Shown: positions 18,608 through 25,684 of the stretch, one piece after another
Layout: each line of letters opens with the position of its first letter
Position numbering within the stretch: position 1 is the stretch's first letter
Origin: Bradyrhizobium sp. U87765 SZCCT0048
GTDB lineage: Bacteria; Pseudomonadota; Alphaproteobacteria; Rhizobiales; Xanthobacteraceae
DNA length: 64,000 nucleotides
Reading direction: 5' to 3'
Assembly: GCF_018131225.1 (NCBI RefSeq)
Contig: NZ_JAFCMM010000002.1
Coordinates: forward strand, 744,001-808,000
The notes under the pieces: generated by a model
The model's input: the letters and a program-made list of their open reading frames with translations, nothing else
What the model was told of the DNA's origin: nothing
Databases searched by the model: none
Program-made: the position numbers and the translations under genes

Positions 18608-18638
18608 GGGTCCCTGCACGTTCCGCGTGCAGGGACCC
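18608..18638 (+). terminator. Terminator after infA
   Basis: A perfect 13-bp stem (GGGTCCCTGCACG, loop TTCCG, CGTGCAGGGACCC) 28 bases after the infA stop, followed by ACTATATTTAAGG. It should end the rhlE-infA transcript. Confidence 0.7.
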
Positions 18639-18870
18639 ACTATATTTAAGGCACTTTGGCAACTTGCAAAAAAATCCCGCACGTCAGGATTGTTTGAAAA
18701 CCCGTTTTCCCTTATGACTGGGAGTATCGATTTTCGGCTGGACGACATTAGCTATCCACCGGTACAGCCGGGTAACGCTGACGACCCTTCCAAAATTCGA
18801 TCATAAACGGCTCGTGTTGCCTCGTGTAACGATGAGCACTGACTACACTATCTGAGAAGGGACTACCCCC
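18639..18870 (+). promoter_or_regulatory. Leader/promoter region of the cold-shock gene
   Basis: This A/T-rich stretch of about 230 bases precedes the csp gene and holds its promoter and probably a long leader of the kind that controls cspA mRNA in other bacteria. A palindrome GAAAACCCGTTTTC lies at 18696-18709. I could not fix a convincing -35/-10 pair. No open frame with protein-like composition was seen. Confidence 0.4.
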
Positions 18871-19083
18871 GTGAGCATGGGCACTGTTAAGTGGTTTAAC
18901 GCGACCAAAGGCTATGGTTTCATTCAGCCGGACGACGGCGGCAACGATGTGTTCGTTCACATCAGCGCTGTCGAGCGCGCCGGTCTCGGCACTCTCCGTG
19001 AAGGCCAGAAGATCAGCTACGAGATCGTTGCTGATCGTCGTTCCGGCAAGTCGTCGGCCGACAACCTTCGCTCGGCAGGCTGA
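18871..19083 (+). CDS. cspA: Cold-shock protein (CspA family)
   Basis: A 70-residue single cold-shock domain protein that binds single-stranded RNA/DNA. RNP1 is KGYGFIQ and RNP2 VFVHISAV, the two nucleic-acid-binding strands; the N-terminal GTVKWFNATKG is characteristic. Translation may begin at the GTG at 18871 or the ATG at 18877; the AAGGGA at 18857-18862 fits either. It is preceded by a long leader and followed by a strong terminator, so it is a single-gene transcript. Confidence 0.95.
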   Translation: MSMGTVKWFNATKGYGFIQPDDGGNDVFVHISAVERAGLGTLREGQKISYEIVADRRSGKSSADNLRSAG

Positions 19084-19127
19084 TCATCTCGTCGCGCGCG
19101 TAAGCAGCAGACGCTGAATCGATCGGA

Positions 19128-19156
19128 AAAGGCCGCACCCTTCGGGTGCGGCCTTT
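19128..19156 (+). terminator. Rho-independent terminator after csp
   Basis: A 13-bp perfect stem from AAAGGCCGCACCC to GGGTGCGGCCTTT with a TTC loop, followed by CTCGTTTCGG. It lies 45 bases after the csp stop and also between csp and the end of the convergent TadE-like gene. Confidence 0.8.
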
Positions 19157-19181
19157 CTCGTTTCGGAATATGCGTGTTTCG

Positions 19182-19772
19182 CTACGTGCAGCCCGTTGCG
19201 CCGTTGTAGAGCACGCAAGCCGATTGTCGCGGCCGCGCGTAGAATTGATCGCTCAGCGCAAACGCCGACTTGAAAACATAGCTGACGAACGGCGTGTAGG
19301 TGTAGCTGACCTCGCTCCAGATCAGATACGTCACCTGGCCGGAAACGACGAGGCCCGACGGCACCGTCACGGACTGATTGGTCGGCCGGCCATTCCCGGT
19401 CGACGACAGGCTCCACTGGATCGTCGACTTGGTCGGCGTGCTCGTCGCGTCGATCTTGATTTGCGACACCTGCTGAACCGGCGAGCCGCCGAACGGCATC
19501 ATCACATAGCTCGCCGCCGTGAACGAATTGGTGACATCGGCCGGCTTCACCGACGTGGCCTGTGCGATCAGGTCGGACAGCGTCCGCGCCGTGATGGTCA
19601 CCTTGCGATCGGCCGCGATGCCGTTGCAGAGATCGTACGTGCCGAGAAAGACCAGCAGCATGAACGGCAGGATGATGGCGAACTCGACCGCCGACGCGCC
19701 ACGCGTTTCCGCACGCAGCCGCAGCAGCAGTGCGCCGAGAGTTTCCAACGATCTCACAATCCGGTCTGACAT
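19182..19772 (-). CDS. TadE-like minor pilin, gene 2 of the pair
   Basis: A 196-residue protein with the TadE N-terminal pattern RGASAVEFAIILPFMLLVFLG: a Gly before a Glu-5-type prepilin segment followed by a single membrane helix at about 27-48, then a 150-residue extracytoplasmic domain with Cys186 and Cys195 near the end. TadE/TadF/TadG-like pseudopilins are processed by the prepilin peptidase and are needed for Flp pilus assembly. It starts four bases after the previous TadE-like gene, so both share a transcript that probably begins near the CtrA-like box at 20460. Confidence 0.85.
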   Translation of the reverse strand: MSDRIVRSLETLGALLLRLRAETRGASAVEFAIILPFMLLVFLGTYDLCNGIAADRKVTITARTLSDLIAQATSVKPADVTNSFTAASYVMMPFGGSPVQQVSQIKIDATSTPTKSTIQWSLSSTGNGRPTNQSVTVPSGLVVSGQVTYLIWSEVSYTYTPFVSYVFKSAFALSDQFYARPRQSACVLYNGATGCT

Positions 19773-19776
19773 GGCG

Positions 19777-20385
19777 CTAATAGCTGCACGACGATGACGC
19801 GGTCTGCGCGTACGGCTCGTTGCGGAAGGCAGCCGAGGCCTGCAGCAGATACTGGCCGCCCGTCATGTTCGCGACGTTGAAGCCGAGCCCGGTGACGAAC
19901 AACCGCCAGGGATAGAAGACACGAACAACGACGACGGACGCCGGCGTTCCCATGTTGAACTGGAAATCGGTCCGCAGGTTGCCGGTGTTGTCGATCGGGC
20001 TCTGCGGCGTGGCGACCTGTGAAAAGCAGGGATAGCTGCGGACGTCGAGCGCCAGCTTGTTCTGACAGTCGAACATGATGGCGAGGCGGTTGCACACCTG
20101 CGTCTTGAACTGGGCCTGCGTATAGCCGCCGCCGGTGGCGGTCTGGGCCTGCCCCGTCATGATCAGGCGCGCGGAGTCCTGCGTCGCCGTCTCCAGCATC
20201 TGGCCGGCAAAGAACACCAGTGCGATCTCGATGATCGCAAACAGCAGGGCAAGAAACCACGGCGCGATCAACGCGAATTCGACCGCCGCCGACGCACGAC
20301 GGCTGTCGCGGAAGCGGAGGAGCGTGGCGCGGATGGAAGTGAAGCGAAGTGGCGACGCCATGGACGACGGTCTCGGAGGCAGCAA
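19777..20385 (-). CDS. TadE-like minor pilin, gene 1 of the pair
   Basis: A 202-residue TadE-family protein. RRASAAVEFALIAPWFLALLFAIIEIALVFF (about 29-59, quoted as the region of interest: SAAVEFALIAPW) gives the prepilin-like segment and membrane helix; a 140-residue outer domain with Cys97, Cys106 and Cys120-type residues follows. The TTG at 20385 is preceded by GGGAGG seven bases away, an excellent ribosome site, so I prefer it to the ATG at 20361, which would remove eight residues and has no such site. It is a paralogue of the gene after it only in the N-terminal part. Confidence 0.83.
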   Translation of the reverse strand: MLPPRPSSMASPLRFTSIRATLLRFRDSRRASAAVEFALIAPWFLALLFAIIEIALVFFAGQMLETATQDSARLIMTGQAQTATGGGYTQAQFKTQVCNRLAIMFDCQNKLALDVRSYPCFSQVATPQSPIDNTGNLRTDFQFNMGTPASVVVVRVFYPWRLFVTGLGFNVANMTGGQYLLQASAAFRNEPYAQTASSSCSY

Positions 20386-20459
20386 TTATCTACCTCCCAC
20401 CATAGCGAAAACTCATTGTAGAAAGCTTGCGTCCGATCCGGACAATCCTGCACGCAGCG

Positions 20460-20475
20460 TTAACCGCGCGTTAAC
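20460..20475 (-). promoter_or_regulatory. CtrA-type binding box upstream of the TadE-like genes
   Basis: TTAACCGCGCGTTAAC is an exact TTAA-N7-TTAA(C) match to the full CtrA consensus. It sits 75-90 bases upstream of the first TadE-like start codon, where a regulator would contact the promoter. CtrA control of Flp pilin genes is established in Caulobacter; here it is inferred from the motif. Confidence 0.55.
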
Positions 20476-20538
20476 CGGATCCGCCCGGCCGACGCGCCTG
20501 CCGTGAACGAGTTGCAGGGATCACAGGGAGCGCGGTGC

Positions 20539-21063
20539 TCAGTTCTTCGGAGCGGACGACGACGTATTGGCGGCTGCCGCCGTGGCATTGCCGGTCGCCT
20601 GACTGCTGAGCGTGCCGGCCTGTTCGAGCGTGGTGGAGAAATAGGACGATCCGTCGCCCAGAGTGATGCGCCGCTGGCAGACCGGCGTGCAACTATAAGA
20701 CTCCCGCTCGACACCGCGATAGACCGTGACGAGATTCTCCGATGGACCCTCCACCTGGATGACGCGATCGACCAGCACTGTACCCTCGCGGTCGAGCGCG
20801 ATGAAGTTGGTCGAGCCGTAACCCTTGCCCGTCACCACCATCATGCCACCGGCCTGCAGCGTGACATCCGCGATCAGCGGATTGCCGACGACAAGGGTCG
20901 CGACGCGTTCGGGCAGCTTGATCAGCTTGGCCTGGTCGACGATCACCGCGATCTGGTCGCCCGCGTTGCGCGCCAGCGACACCTGCGGCGGCAGCAAAAA
21001 TCCGACAGCAATCGCAGCGAACTGAAGAAAGGCGCGCCCGCGGCGCGAGGGACTCGTCGACAT
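20539..21063 (-). CDS. Stand-alone pilus/type II secretion N-terminal domain protein (CpaC-N-like)
   Basis: A 174-residue exported protein: signal peptide at 1 to about 31 (ending SLA), then a domain of about 90 residues resembling the N-terminal domain of CpaC/RcpA secretins (LPERVATLVVGNPLIADVTLQ and YGSTNFIALD, compare the DLPRDVKDVLVADPKIANAV region of CpaC further on). It stops before any secretin domain, and ends in a Ser/Thr/Ala-rich tail. Two cysteines (SCTPVC) may form a disulfide. It is divergent from flp. It may be a periplasmic partner of the secretin or the pilus, but this is inference. Confidence 0.75.
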   Translation of the reverse strand: MSTSPSRRGRAFLQFAAIAVGFLLPPQVSLARNAGDQIAVIVDQAKLIKLPERVATLVVGNPLIADVTLQAGGMMVVTGKGYGSTNFIALDREGTVLVDRVIQVEGPSENLVTVYRGVERESYSCTPVCQRRITLGDGSSYFSTTLEQAGTLSSQATGNATAAAANTSSSAPKN

Positions 21064-21443
21064 ACTCTACTCCGGGACACTGACGTGCCGGCAGAGATGA
21101 TACGCATCGGAGCCGGCGCCCGACATGGCAAATGTGGCGTTAATTGATGAATGAACTGCAAACGCGCGCATCCCGACGCAAACACATCGCGGCCATGATG
21201 GATGCGACTGTCGGCGCATATTCAGCCGGATCAAGACGTTCCAGGCGAACCGGCACAACACGGAACCCCCGGTTAAGCCGACATTTACCGTCGCGACGAA
21301 CGGCCCATTGTACCGCTGTTTCTTCAGTTGAATTAACTACGCTGCAATTACTGCCTTCTATGGTGACGCATGGTCGCGGCAAGCCTCGCGCTGCTCAAAA
21401 CCAAGGTCAGTTTCGACAGCCACATGAATGCATGGAGCTATCT
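21064..21443. promoter_or_regulatory. Divergent promoter region before flp, with a CtrA-like box
   Basis: These 380 bases hold promoters for the minus-strand CpaC-N-like gene and the plus-strand pilin gene. At 21273-21289 TTAAGCCGACATTTACC matches TTAA-N7-TTAACC with one change, about 155 bases before flp. Single TTAA motifs occur at 21140 and 21333. An open frame runs through from 21144 into flp, but its composition upstream of 21432 is not pilin-like. Confidence 0.4.
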
Positions 21444-21620
21444 ATGAAGAATCTCATTGCTCGTTTCGTCAAGGACGAGTCCGGCGCGACTGCGATCGAG
21501 TACGGCCTGATCGCTGCGGGCATCTCGCTCGCGATCATCGCTGCGGTGAACAGCCTCGGCACCACGCTGAGCGGCAAGTTCAACACCATTGCGACCAGCA
21601 TTGGCGGCTCGGGCAGCTAA
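21444..21620 (+). CDS. flp: Flp-type major pilin
   Basis: A 58-residue Flp/Fap pilin. The leader MKNLIARFVKDESG ends at Gly14, the cleavage site for CpaA; the mature pilin begins ATAIEYGLIAAGIS with Glu at +5 and Tyr at +6, the Flp signature, and the rest is a single hydrophobic helix plus a Gly/Ser tail. The ATG at 21444 has GGAG six bases upstream, which excludes the in-frame ATG at 21432. A terminator follows, so the pilin can be made in excess over the assembly genes behind it. Confidence 0.95.
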   Translation: MKNLIARFVKDESGATAIEYGLIAAGISLAIIAAVNSLGTTLSGKFNTIATSIGGSGS

Positions 21621-21650
21621 GACAGGCGGCCGCCTTACCAACGGCGCCGC

Positions 21651-21681
21651 AAAAGGGCTCCGGGCTTGCCCGGAGCCTTTT
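21651..21681 (+). terminator. Terminator after flp
   Basis: AAAAGG-CTCCGGG pairs with CCCGGAG-CCTTTT across a four-base loop, with one bulged G, followed by CCGTTTCTG. It lies 30 bases after the flp stop and should end most pilin transcripts. Confidence 0.75.
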
Positions 21682-21733
21682 CCGTTTCTGATCGCCCCGA
21701 CCGATGTCGCGATGCCGATATCACGATGCGGAC

Positions 21734-21877
21734 ATGACAATGCCCTCTCAGGAGCCATCGCACAGCGTGCGCGCCGCGCATCGCGACGCCGGCGGCGAAG
21801 CGATCCGGCTGGTCTGCGCGGCCCTGGCGCTGGCCATGGCCGTTCTGGCGTGGCGGATCACCAGCACCCTGCTGTGA
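21734..21877 (+). CDS. Small membrane protein between flp and cpaA (47 residues)
   Basis: A short frame from ATG 21734 to TGA 21877, MTMPSQEPSHSVRAAHRDAG at the N-terminus, then a hydrophobic helix at about 25-40 (LVCAALALAMAVLAW) and a short RITSTLL end. It would be a single-pass membrane protein with a polar N-terminal half. I do not recognise the family. It sits after the flp terminator and before cpaA in the same direction. It could be a small Tad accessory factor or a chance frame; composition favours a real gene slightly. Confidence 0.45.
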   Translation: MTMPSQEPSHSVRAAHRDAGGEAIRLVCAALALAMAVLAWRITSTLL

Positions 21878-21981
21878 AAGGGATCCGCGCCCCTCGCACG
21901 AGAGCGTTCGTTTTTTGATTGTTCACTTCTGCGATCTAGGATCCGCGCCGAACCGGCCTCCATCCTGATACGTGAACGGGC

Positions 21982-22506
21982 ATGATCCTCGATCTCGCAC
22001 GGCTGTGCTTCTTCCCCGCCCTGATGGCGTTCGCCGCGGCGAGTGACCTGCTGACGATGACCATCTCCAACCGGGTGTCGCTGCTGCTGGTGGCGGGCTT
22101 CGCGGTGCTTGCGCTGTGGGGCGGCATGTCAGGCCAGGACCTTCTCACCCACGGCGCCGCCGGCCTGATCGTGCTGACGGCGGGCTTCGCCTGCTTCGCC
22201 ATGGGCTGGATCGGCGGCGGTGATGCGAAAGTGGCGTCGGCCGCTGCACTCTGGCTCGGGCTTTCACATCTTCTTAACTATCTGATCTACGCCTCGCTGT
22301 TTGGCGGCGCATTGACACTGCTGTTGCTCCAGTTCCGGCAGTGGCCGCTGCCTCACGCGCTCGGCTCCCAAAGCTGGTTGATGCGGCTGCACGGCAAGGA
22401 TGCCGACATCCCCTACGGCATCGCGCTCGCCCTTGGTGCTCTCGTGGTCTATCCGGAAACGTCGTGGGTCGCAGCGGTCGACCTCGGCCGCTTCGCGCTG
22501 CACTGA
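21982..22506 (+). CDS. cpaA: Flp prepilin peptidase CpaA/TadV
   Basis: A 174-residue membrane aspartyl protease of the A24 family, short type without the N-methylation domain. The two catalytic aspartates are Asp22 (AAASDLLTMTISN) and Asp81 (GWIGGGDAK), each at the cytoplasmic end of a membrane helix. It cleaves the Flp leader after Gly14 and also the TadE-type pseudopilins. Four to six hydrophobic segments are present. Confidence 0.93.
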   Translation: MILDLARLCFFPALMAFAAASDLLTMTISNRVSLLLVAGFAVLALWGGMSGQDLLTHGAAGLIVLTAGFACFAMGWIGGGDAKVASAAALWLGLSHLLNYLIYASLFGGALTLLLLQFRQWPLPHALGSQSWLMRLHGKDADIPYGIALALGALVVYPETSWVAAVDLGRFALH

Positions 22507-22551
22507 GGCGGCACAGGCAAGACCTCGTTAACGTGATTTAGATACGCCTCA

Positions 22552-22559
22552 TTAACCAT
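22552..22559 (+). promoter_or_regulatory. CtrA half-site upstream of cpaB
   Basis: TTAACCAT, the common half-site form of the CtrA motif, lies 75 bases before the cpaB ATG, in the 127-base gap after cpaA. A second TTAA at 22528 is six bases from a TTAG. This may mark a promoter for the cpaB-tadC transcript. Motif evidence only. Confidence 0.35.
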
Positions 22560-22633
22560 GCTTTGACCTTTAGCTGGTCAAATCCCCGGACAGCGATCGG
22601 TGGGTCGCGTGTGTCTTGCGGGAAGTGAAGCGT

Positions 22634-23422
22634 ATGAATACCGCGCGTATCGTCGTCCTGGCTCTTTCGGTCGCCGCTGGTGGCCTTGCGATCTATCTCG
22701 TCAGCGGCCAGGAGCCGAAGCAGATCGTGCAGGCACCGCCGGTGCAGCAGATCGAAACCGTCGACGTGCTGGTCGCCAAATCCGACATTCCGATGGGCCA
22801 GACCGTCACGCCCAACGACCTGCAGTGGCAGACCTGGCCCGCCGCGAACGCCAGCACCAATTTCATCCGCCGCAACGACAAGCCGGACGCGATCACCCAG
22901 CTCGTCGGCTCGATCGCGCGTTCACCGTTCATCTCCGGCGAGCCGATCCGTGAACTCAAACTGGTCAAGGGGCCGGGCTCGGGCATCATGGCCGCGATCC
23001 TGCCGTCCGGCATGCGCGCCATTTCGACCGAGATCTCGGCGGAAACCGGCGCCGGCGGCTTCATCCTGCCCAATGACCGCGTCGACGTCATCCTGTCGCG
23101 CCGCGAGAAGACCTCGGAGCATAACGGCTCCGACTCCGTGGTGTCGGAAATCATTCTCGGCAACGTGCGCGTGCTGGCGATCGATCAGACCATCGAAGAG
23201 AAAAACGGTCAGAAGGTGGTCGTCGGCAAGACCGCGACACTCGAATTGAAGCCGGAGCAGGCGGAAACGCTCGCCAAGGCGCGCCAGACCGGAACGCTGG
23301 CGCTGGCGCTGCGCAGCATCGTCGACGCCAATGCACCGCCGACGCAGGCCGACCGAATCCGGGGAAGCAGCATCAGCGTGGTTCGGTTCGGGGTGCCGAC
23401 GTCCACGACGGTCCAGCGATGA
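22634..23422 (+). CDS. cpaB: Flp pilus assembly protein CpaB
   Basis: A 262-residue protein with an N-terminal membrane anchor or signal (residues 4-24), followed by an SAF domain (VLVAKSDIPMGQTVTPNDLQWQ, about 50-110) and the RcpC/CpaB domain with GFILPNDRVDVILSRRE. It acts in the periplasm with the secretin CpaC. The ATG at 22634 follows GGAAG and begins the signal directly; a TTG at 22616 would add six residues. It is followed by cpaC after 16 bases. Confidence 0.93.
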   Translation: MNTARIVVLALSVAAGGLAIYLVSGQEPKQIVQAPPVQQIETVDVLVAKSDIPMGQTVTPNDLQWQTWPAANASTNFIRRNDKPDAITQLVGSIARSPFISGEPIRELKLVKGPGSGIMAAILPSGMRAISTEISAETGAGGFILPNDRVDVILSRREKTSEHNGSDSVVSEIILGNVRVLAIDQTIEEKNGQKVVVGKTATLELKPEQAETLAKARQTGTLALALRSIVDANAPPTQADRIRGSSISVVRFGVPTSTTVQR

Positions 23423-23438
23423 TGAAGGGGCGCAGGGA

Positions 23439-24920
23439 ATGACGCGCGTTGGAAATTGGCGGCAGCTTCAGACCGGCTTCGTCCGGAGCCTGTCGTTTGC
23501 GGCGGTGACGGCCTTGACGCTGAACCCCGTGCTGTCGCCCGCGATCGCCCGCGATGCGCGCGCTCCGGCGATGCCGGCAGCGGCGAGTTCTGCCGCGAGC
23601 CAGATGAACGCCCGTTTCCTGCCGCTCGGCATCGGCAAGTCGGTGGTCGTCGACCTGCCGCGTGACGTCAAGGACGTGCTGGTGGCCGACCCGAAGATCG
23701 CCAACGCGGTGATCCGGTCGGCGCAGCGCGCCTACATCATCGGCGCCGCTGTCGGACAGACCAATATCATCTTCTTCGACAGCACTGGCGAGCAGATCGC
23801 CGCCTATGACATCGCGGTGACGCGCGACCTCAACGGCGTGCGCGCCGCGCTGCGCCAGGCCTTTCCCAACGGCGACATCCAGATCGACGGCGTCGGCGAC
23901 GGCATCGTGCTGAGCGGTTCGGCCAACAGTCCGGCCGACGCGCAGCAGGCCGGCGACATCGCCGGACGGCTCGCGGGTGATCCGACCAAGGTCGTCAACA
24001 ACATCGTGGTCCGCGGGCGTGACCAGGTGCTGCTGAAGGTGACCGTTGCCGAAATCCAGCGCAACATTCTCAAGCAGCTCGGCGTTGATCTCAACAACCT
24101 GAGCCTCGGCAGTTCCTCCGTTCTGAACTTCAACAACACCAACCCGTTCACCGCGAACGGTGGTCCGCTGGTCGCCAACAACGCCATCACCGGCAACTTC
24201 CCGTCGGTGAGCGCGACGCTGCGCGCGATGGAAAGCGCCGGCGTGATCCGCACCCTCGCCGAGCCGAACCTGACCGCCATCTCCGGCGAATCGGCGACGT
24301 TCGTCGCCGGCGGCGAATTCCCGATCCCGGCCGGCTACTCCTGCGATCCGACGACCCACGTCTGTACGACGCAGATCAACTTCAAGAAATTCGGCGTGTC
24401 GCTGAACTTCACCCCGTTGGTTCTGGCGGAGGGGCGGATCAGCCTGCGCGTGATGACGGAAGTCTCGGAGCTGTCGAACGACAATTCGATCACCGTTACC
24501 CAGCAGCTGTCCTCGACCACCAACAACTCGATCACGATTCCGTCGATCCGCACCCGCCGCGCCGAGACCACCCTCGAGCTTCCGTCCGGTGGCTCGATGG
24601 CGCTCGCCGGCCTGATCCAGGAACAGACCAAGCAATCGATCAACGGTCTGCCCGGGCTCACCCAGCTTCCCGTACTGGGTGCGCTGTTCCGCAGCCGCGA
24701 CTATGTCAACCGGCAGACCGAACTGGTGGTGATCATCACTCCTTACGTCGTCCGTGCGGTAGCGCAGAAAGATCTCTCGCGGCCTGACGACGGCTTTGCC
24801 GACGCGTCGGATCCGCAGTCCGACCTGCTCGGCAACATCAACCGCGTCTATGGCGCCCCGGGCCGCCAGAGACCCCCGAGCCAGAACTATCGCGGCAAGT
24901 ACGGCTTCATCACCGATTGA
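23439..24920 (+). CDS. cpaC: Outer-membrane secretin CpaC/RcpA
   Basis: A 493-residue secretin forming the outer-membrane channel of the Flp pilus. Signal peptide about 1-35; pilus N-terminal domain about 55-125 (VVVDLPRDVKDVLVADPKIA); BON-like segment about 145-195; secretin domain about 215-460 with VLLKVTVAEIQRNILKQLGVD, AEPNLTAISGESATFVAGGEFP and the C-terminal LPVLGALFRSRDYVNRQTELV. The start at 23439 is chosen because it begins the signal peptide; an open frame upstream overlaps cpaB. Confidence 0.95.
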   Translation: MTRVGNWRQLQTGFVRSLSFAAVTALTLNPVLSPAIARDARAPAMPAAASSAASQMNARFLPLGIGKSVVVDLPRDVKDVLVADPKIANAVIRSAQRAYIIGAAVGQTNIIFFDSTGEQIAAYDIAVTRDLNGVRAALRQAFPNGDIQIDGVGDGIVLSGSANSPADAQQAGDIAGRLAGDPTKVVNNIVVRGRDQVLLKVTVAEIQRNILKQLGVDLNNLSLGSSSVLNFNNTNPFTANGGPLVANNAITGNFPSVSATLRAMESAGVIRTLAEPNLTAISGESATFVAGGEFPIPAGYSCDPTTHVCTTQINFKKFGVSLNFTPLVLAEGRISLRVMTEVSELSNDNSITVTQQLSSTTNNSITIPSIRTRRAETTLELPSGGSMALAGLIQEQTKQSINGLPGLTQLPVLGALFRSRDYVNRQTELVVIITPYVVRAVAQKDLSRPDDGFADASDPQSDLLGNINRVYGAPGRQRPPSQNYRGKYGFITD

Positions 24921-24934
24921 AACGGGATCGCGCA

Positions 24935-25684
24935 ATGACCAACCATACCCATCCCGTGACATCGCCGCGCCGCTGGCGCGCAGCGCTGCTGCTGATCGGC
25001 GTCTCGATGTCGCTCGGCGGCTGCCTTACCCATACCCGCGATCCCGACAACGCGCTGGCGAGCATTCCCACCGACTACCGGCAGCGCCATCCGATCGTCA
25101 TCGAGGAAGCCAACCGCACCGTCGAGGTGTTTGTCGGCAGCGGCCGTGGCGGCCTCACCGCGACCCAGCGCGCCGACGTCATCAGCCTCGGCCAGGCCTG
25201 GCTTCGCGAGGGCACCGGCACCCTGCTCATCGACCTGCCGAAGGATACGCCCAACGCCCGCGCCGCCAGTGAATCCTATCGCGAGATCCGCTCGTTGCTC
25301 TCGGCCATCGGCATTCCCGCACGCGCGGTCAGTGTCCGTGACTACACCCCGCGCGACCCACGGCAGTTCGCCACCGTGCGGCTGTCCTACCCGCGGATCG
25401 CGGCCGAGGCCGGCCCGTGCGGCCTGTGGCCGGACGATCTCGGCCCCTCGATCAAGAACAAGGTTTATGTCGAGAACAAGCCGTACCACAACTTCGGCTG
25501 CTCGACGCAACGCAACCTCGCCGCCATGGTCGAGAACCCGTCGGATCTCGTCCAGCCGCGGCCCGAGACACCGCCCTATACGGCGCGGCGCTCCATCGCG
25601 TTCGAGAAATACCGCAAGGGCAATCCGACCGCGACGAACTACAGCGACAGCGACAAGGCCAAACTGAGCGATCTCGGAAAATGA
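24935..25684 (+). CDS. cpaD: Pilus assembly lipoprotein CpaD
   Basis: A 249-residue CpaD-family protein. The N-terminus has a basic stretch, a hydrophobic segment and the lipobox LGGCLTH, so it is an outer-membrane lipoprotein. The middle has the family pattern with YRQRHPIVIEEANRTVEVFVG and the C-terminal half FGCSTQRNLAAMVENPSDLVQPR. A TTG at 24917 is possible but the ATG at 24935 gives the better signal. It overlaps cpaE by four bases (ATGA). Confidence 0.92.
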   Translation: MTNHTHPVTSPRRWRAALLLIGVSMSLGGCLTHTRDPDNALASIPTDYRQRHPIVIEEANRTVEVFVGSGRGGLTATQRADVISLGQAWLREGTGTLLIDLPKDTPNARAASESYREIRSLLSAIGIPARAVSVRDYTPRDPRQFATVRLSYPRIAAEAGPCGLWPDDLGPSIKNKVYVENKPYHNFGCSTQRNLAAMVENPSDLVQPRPETPPYTARRSIAFEKYRKGNPTATNYSDSDKAKLSDLGK

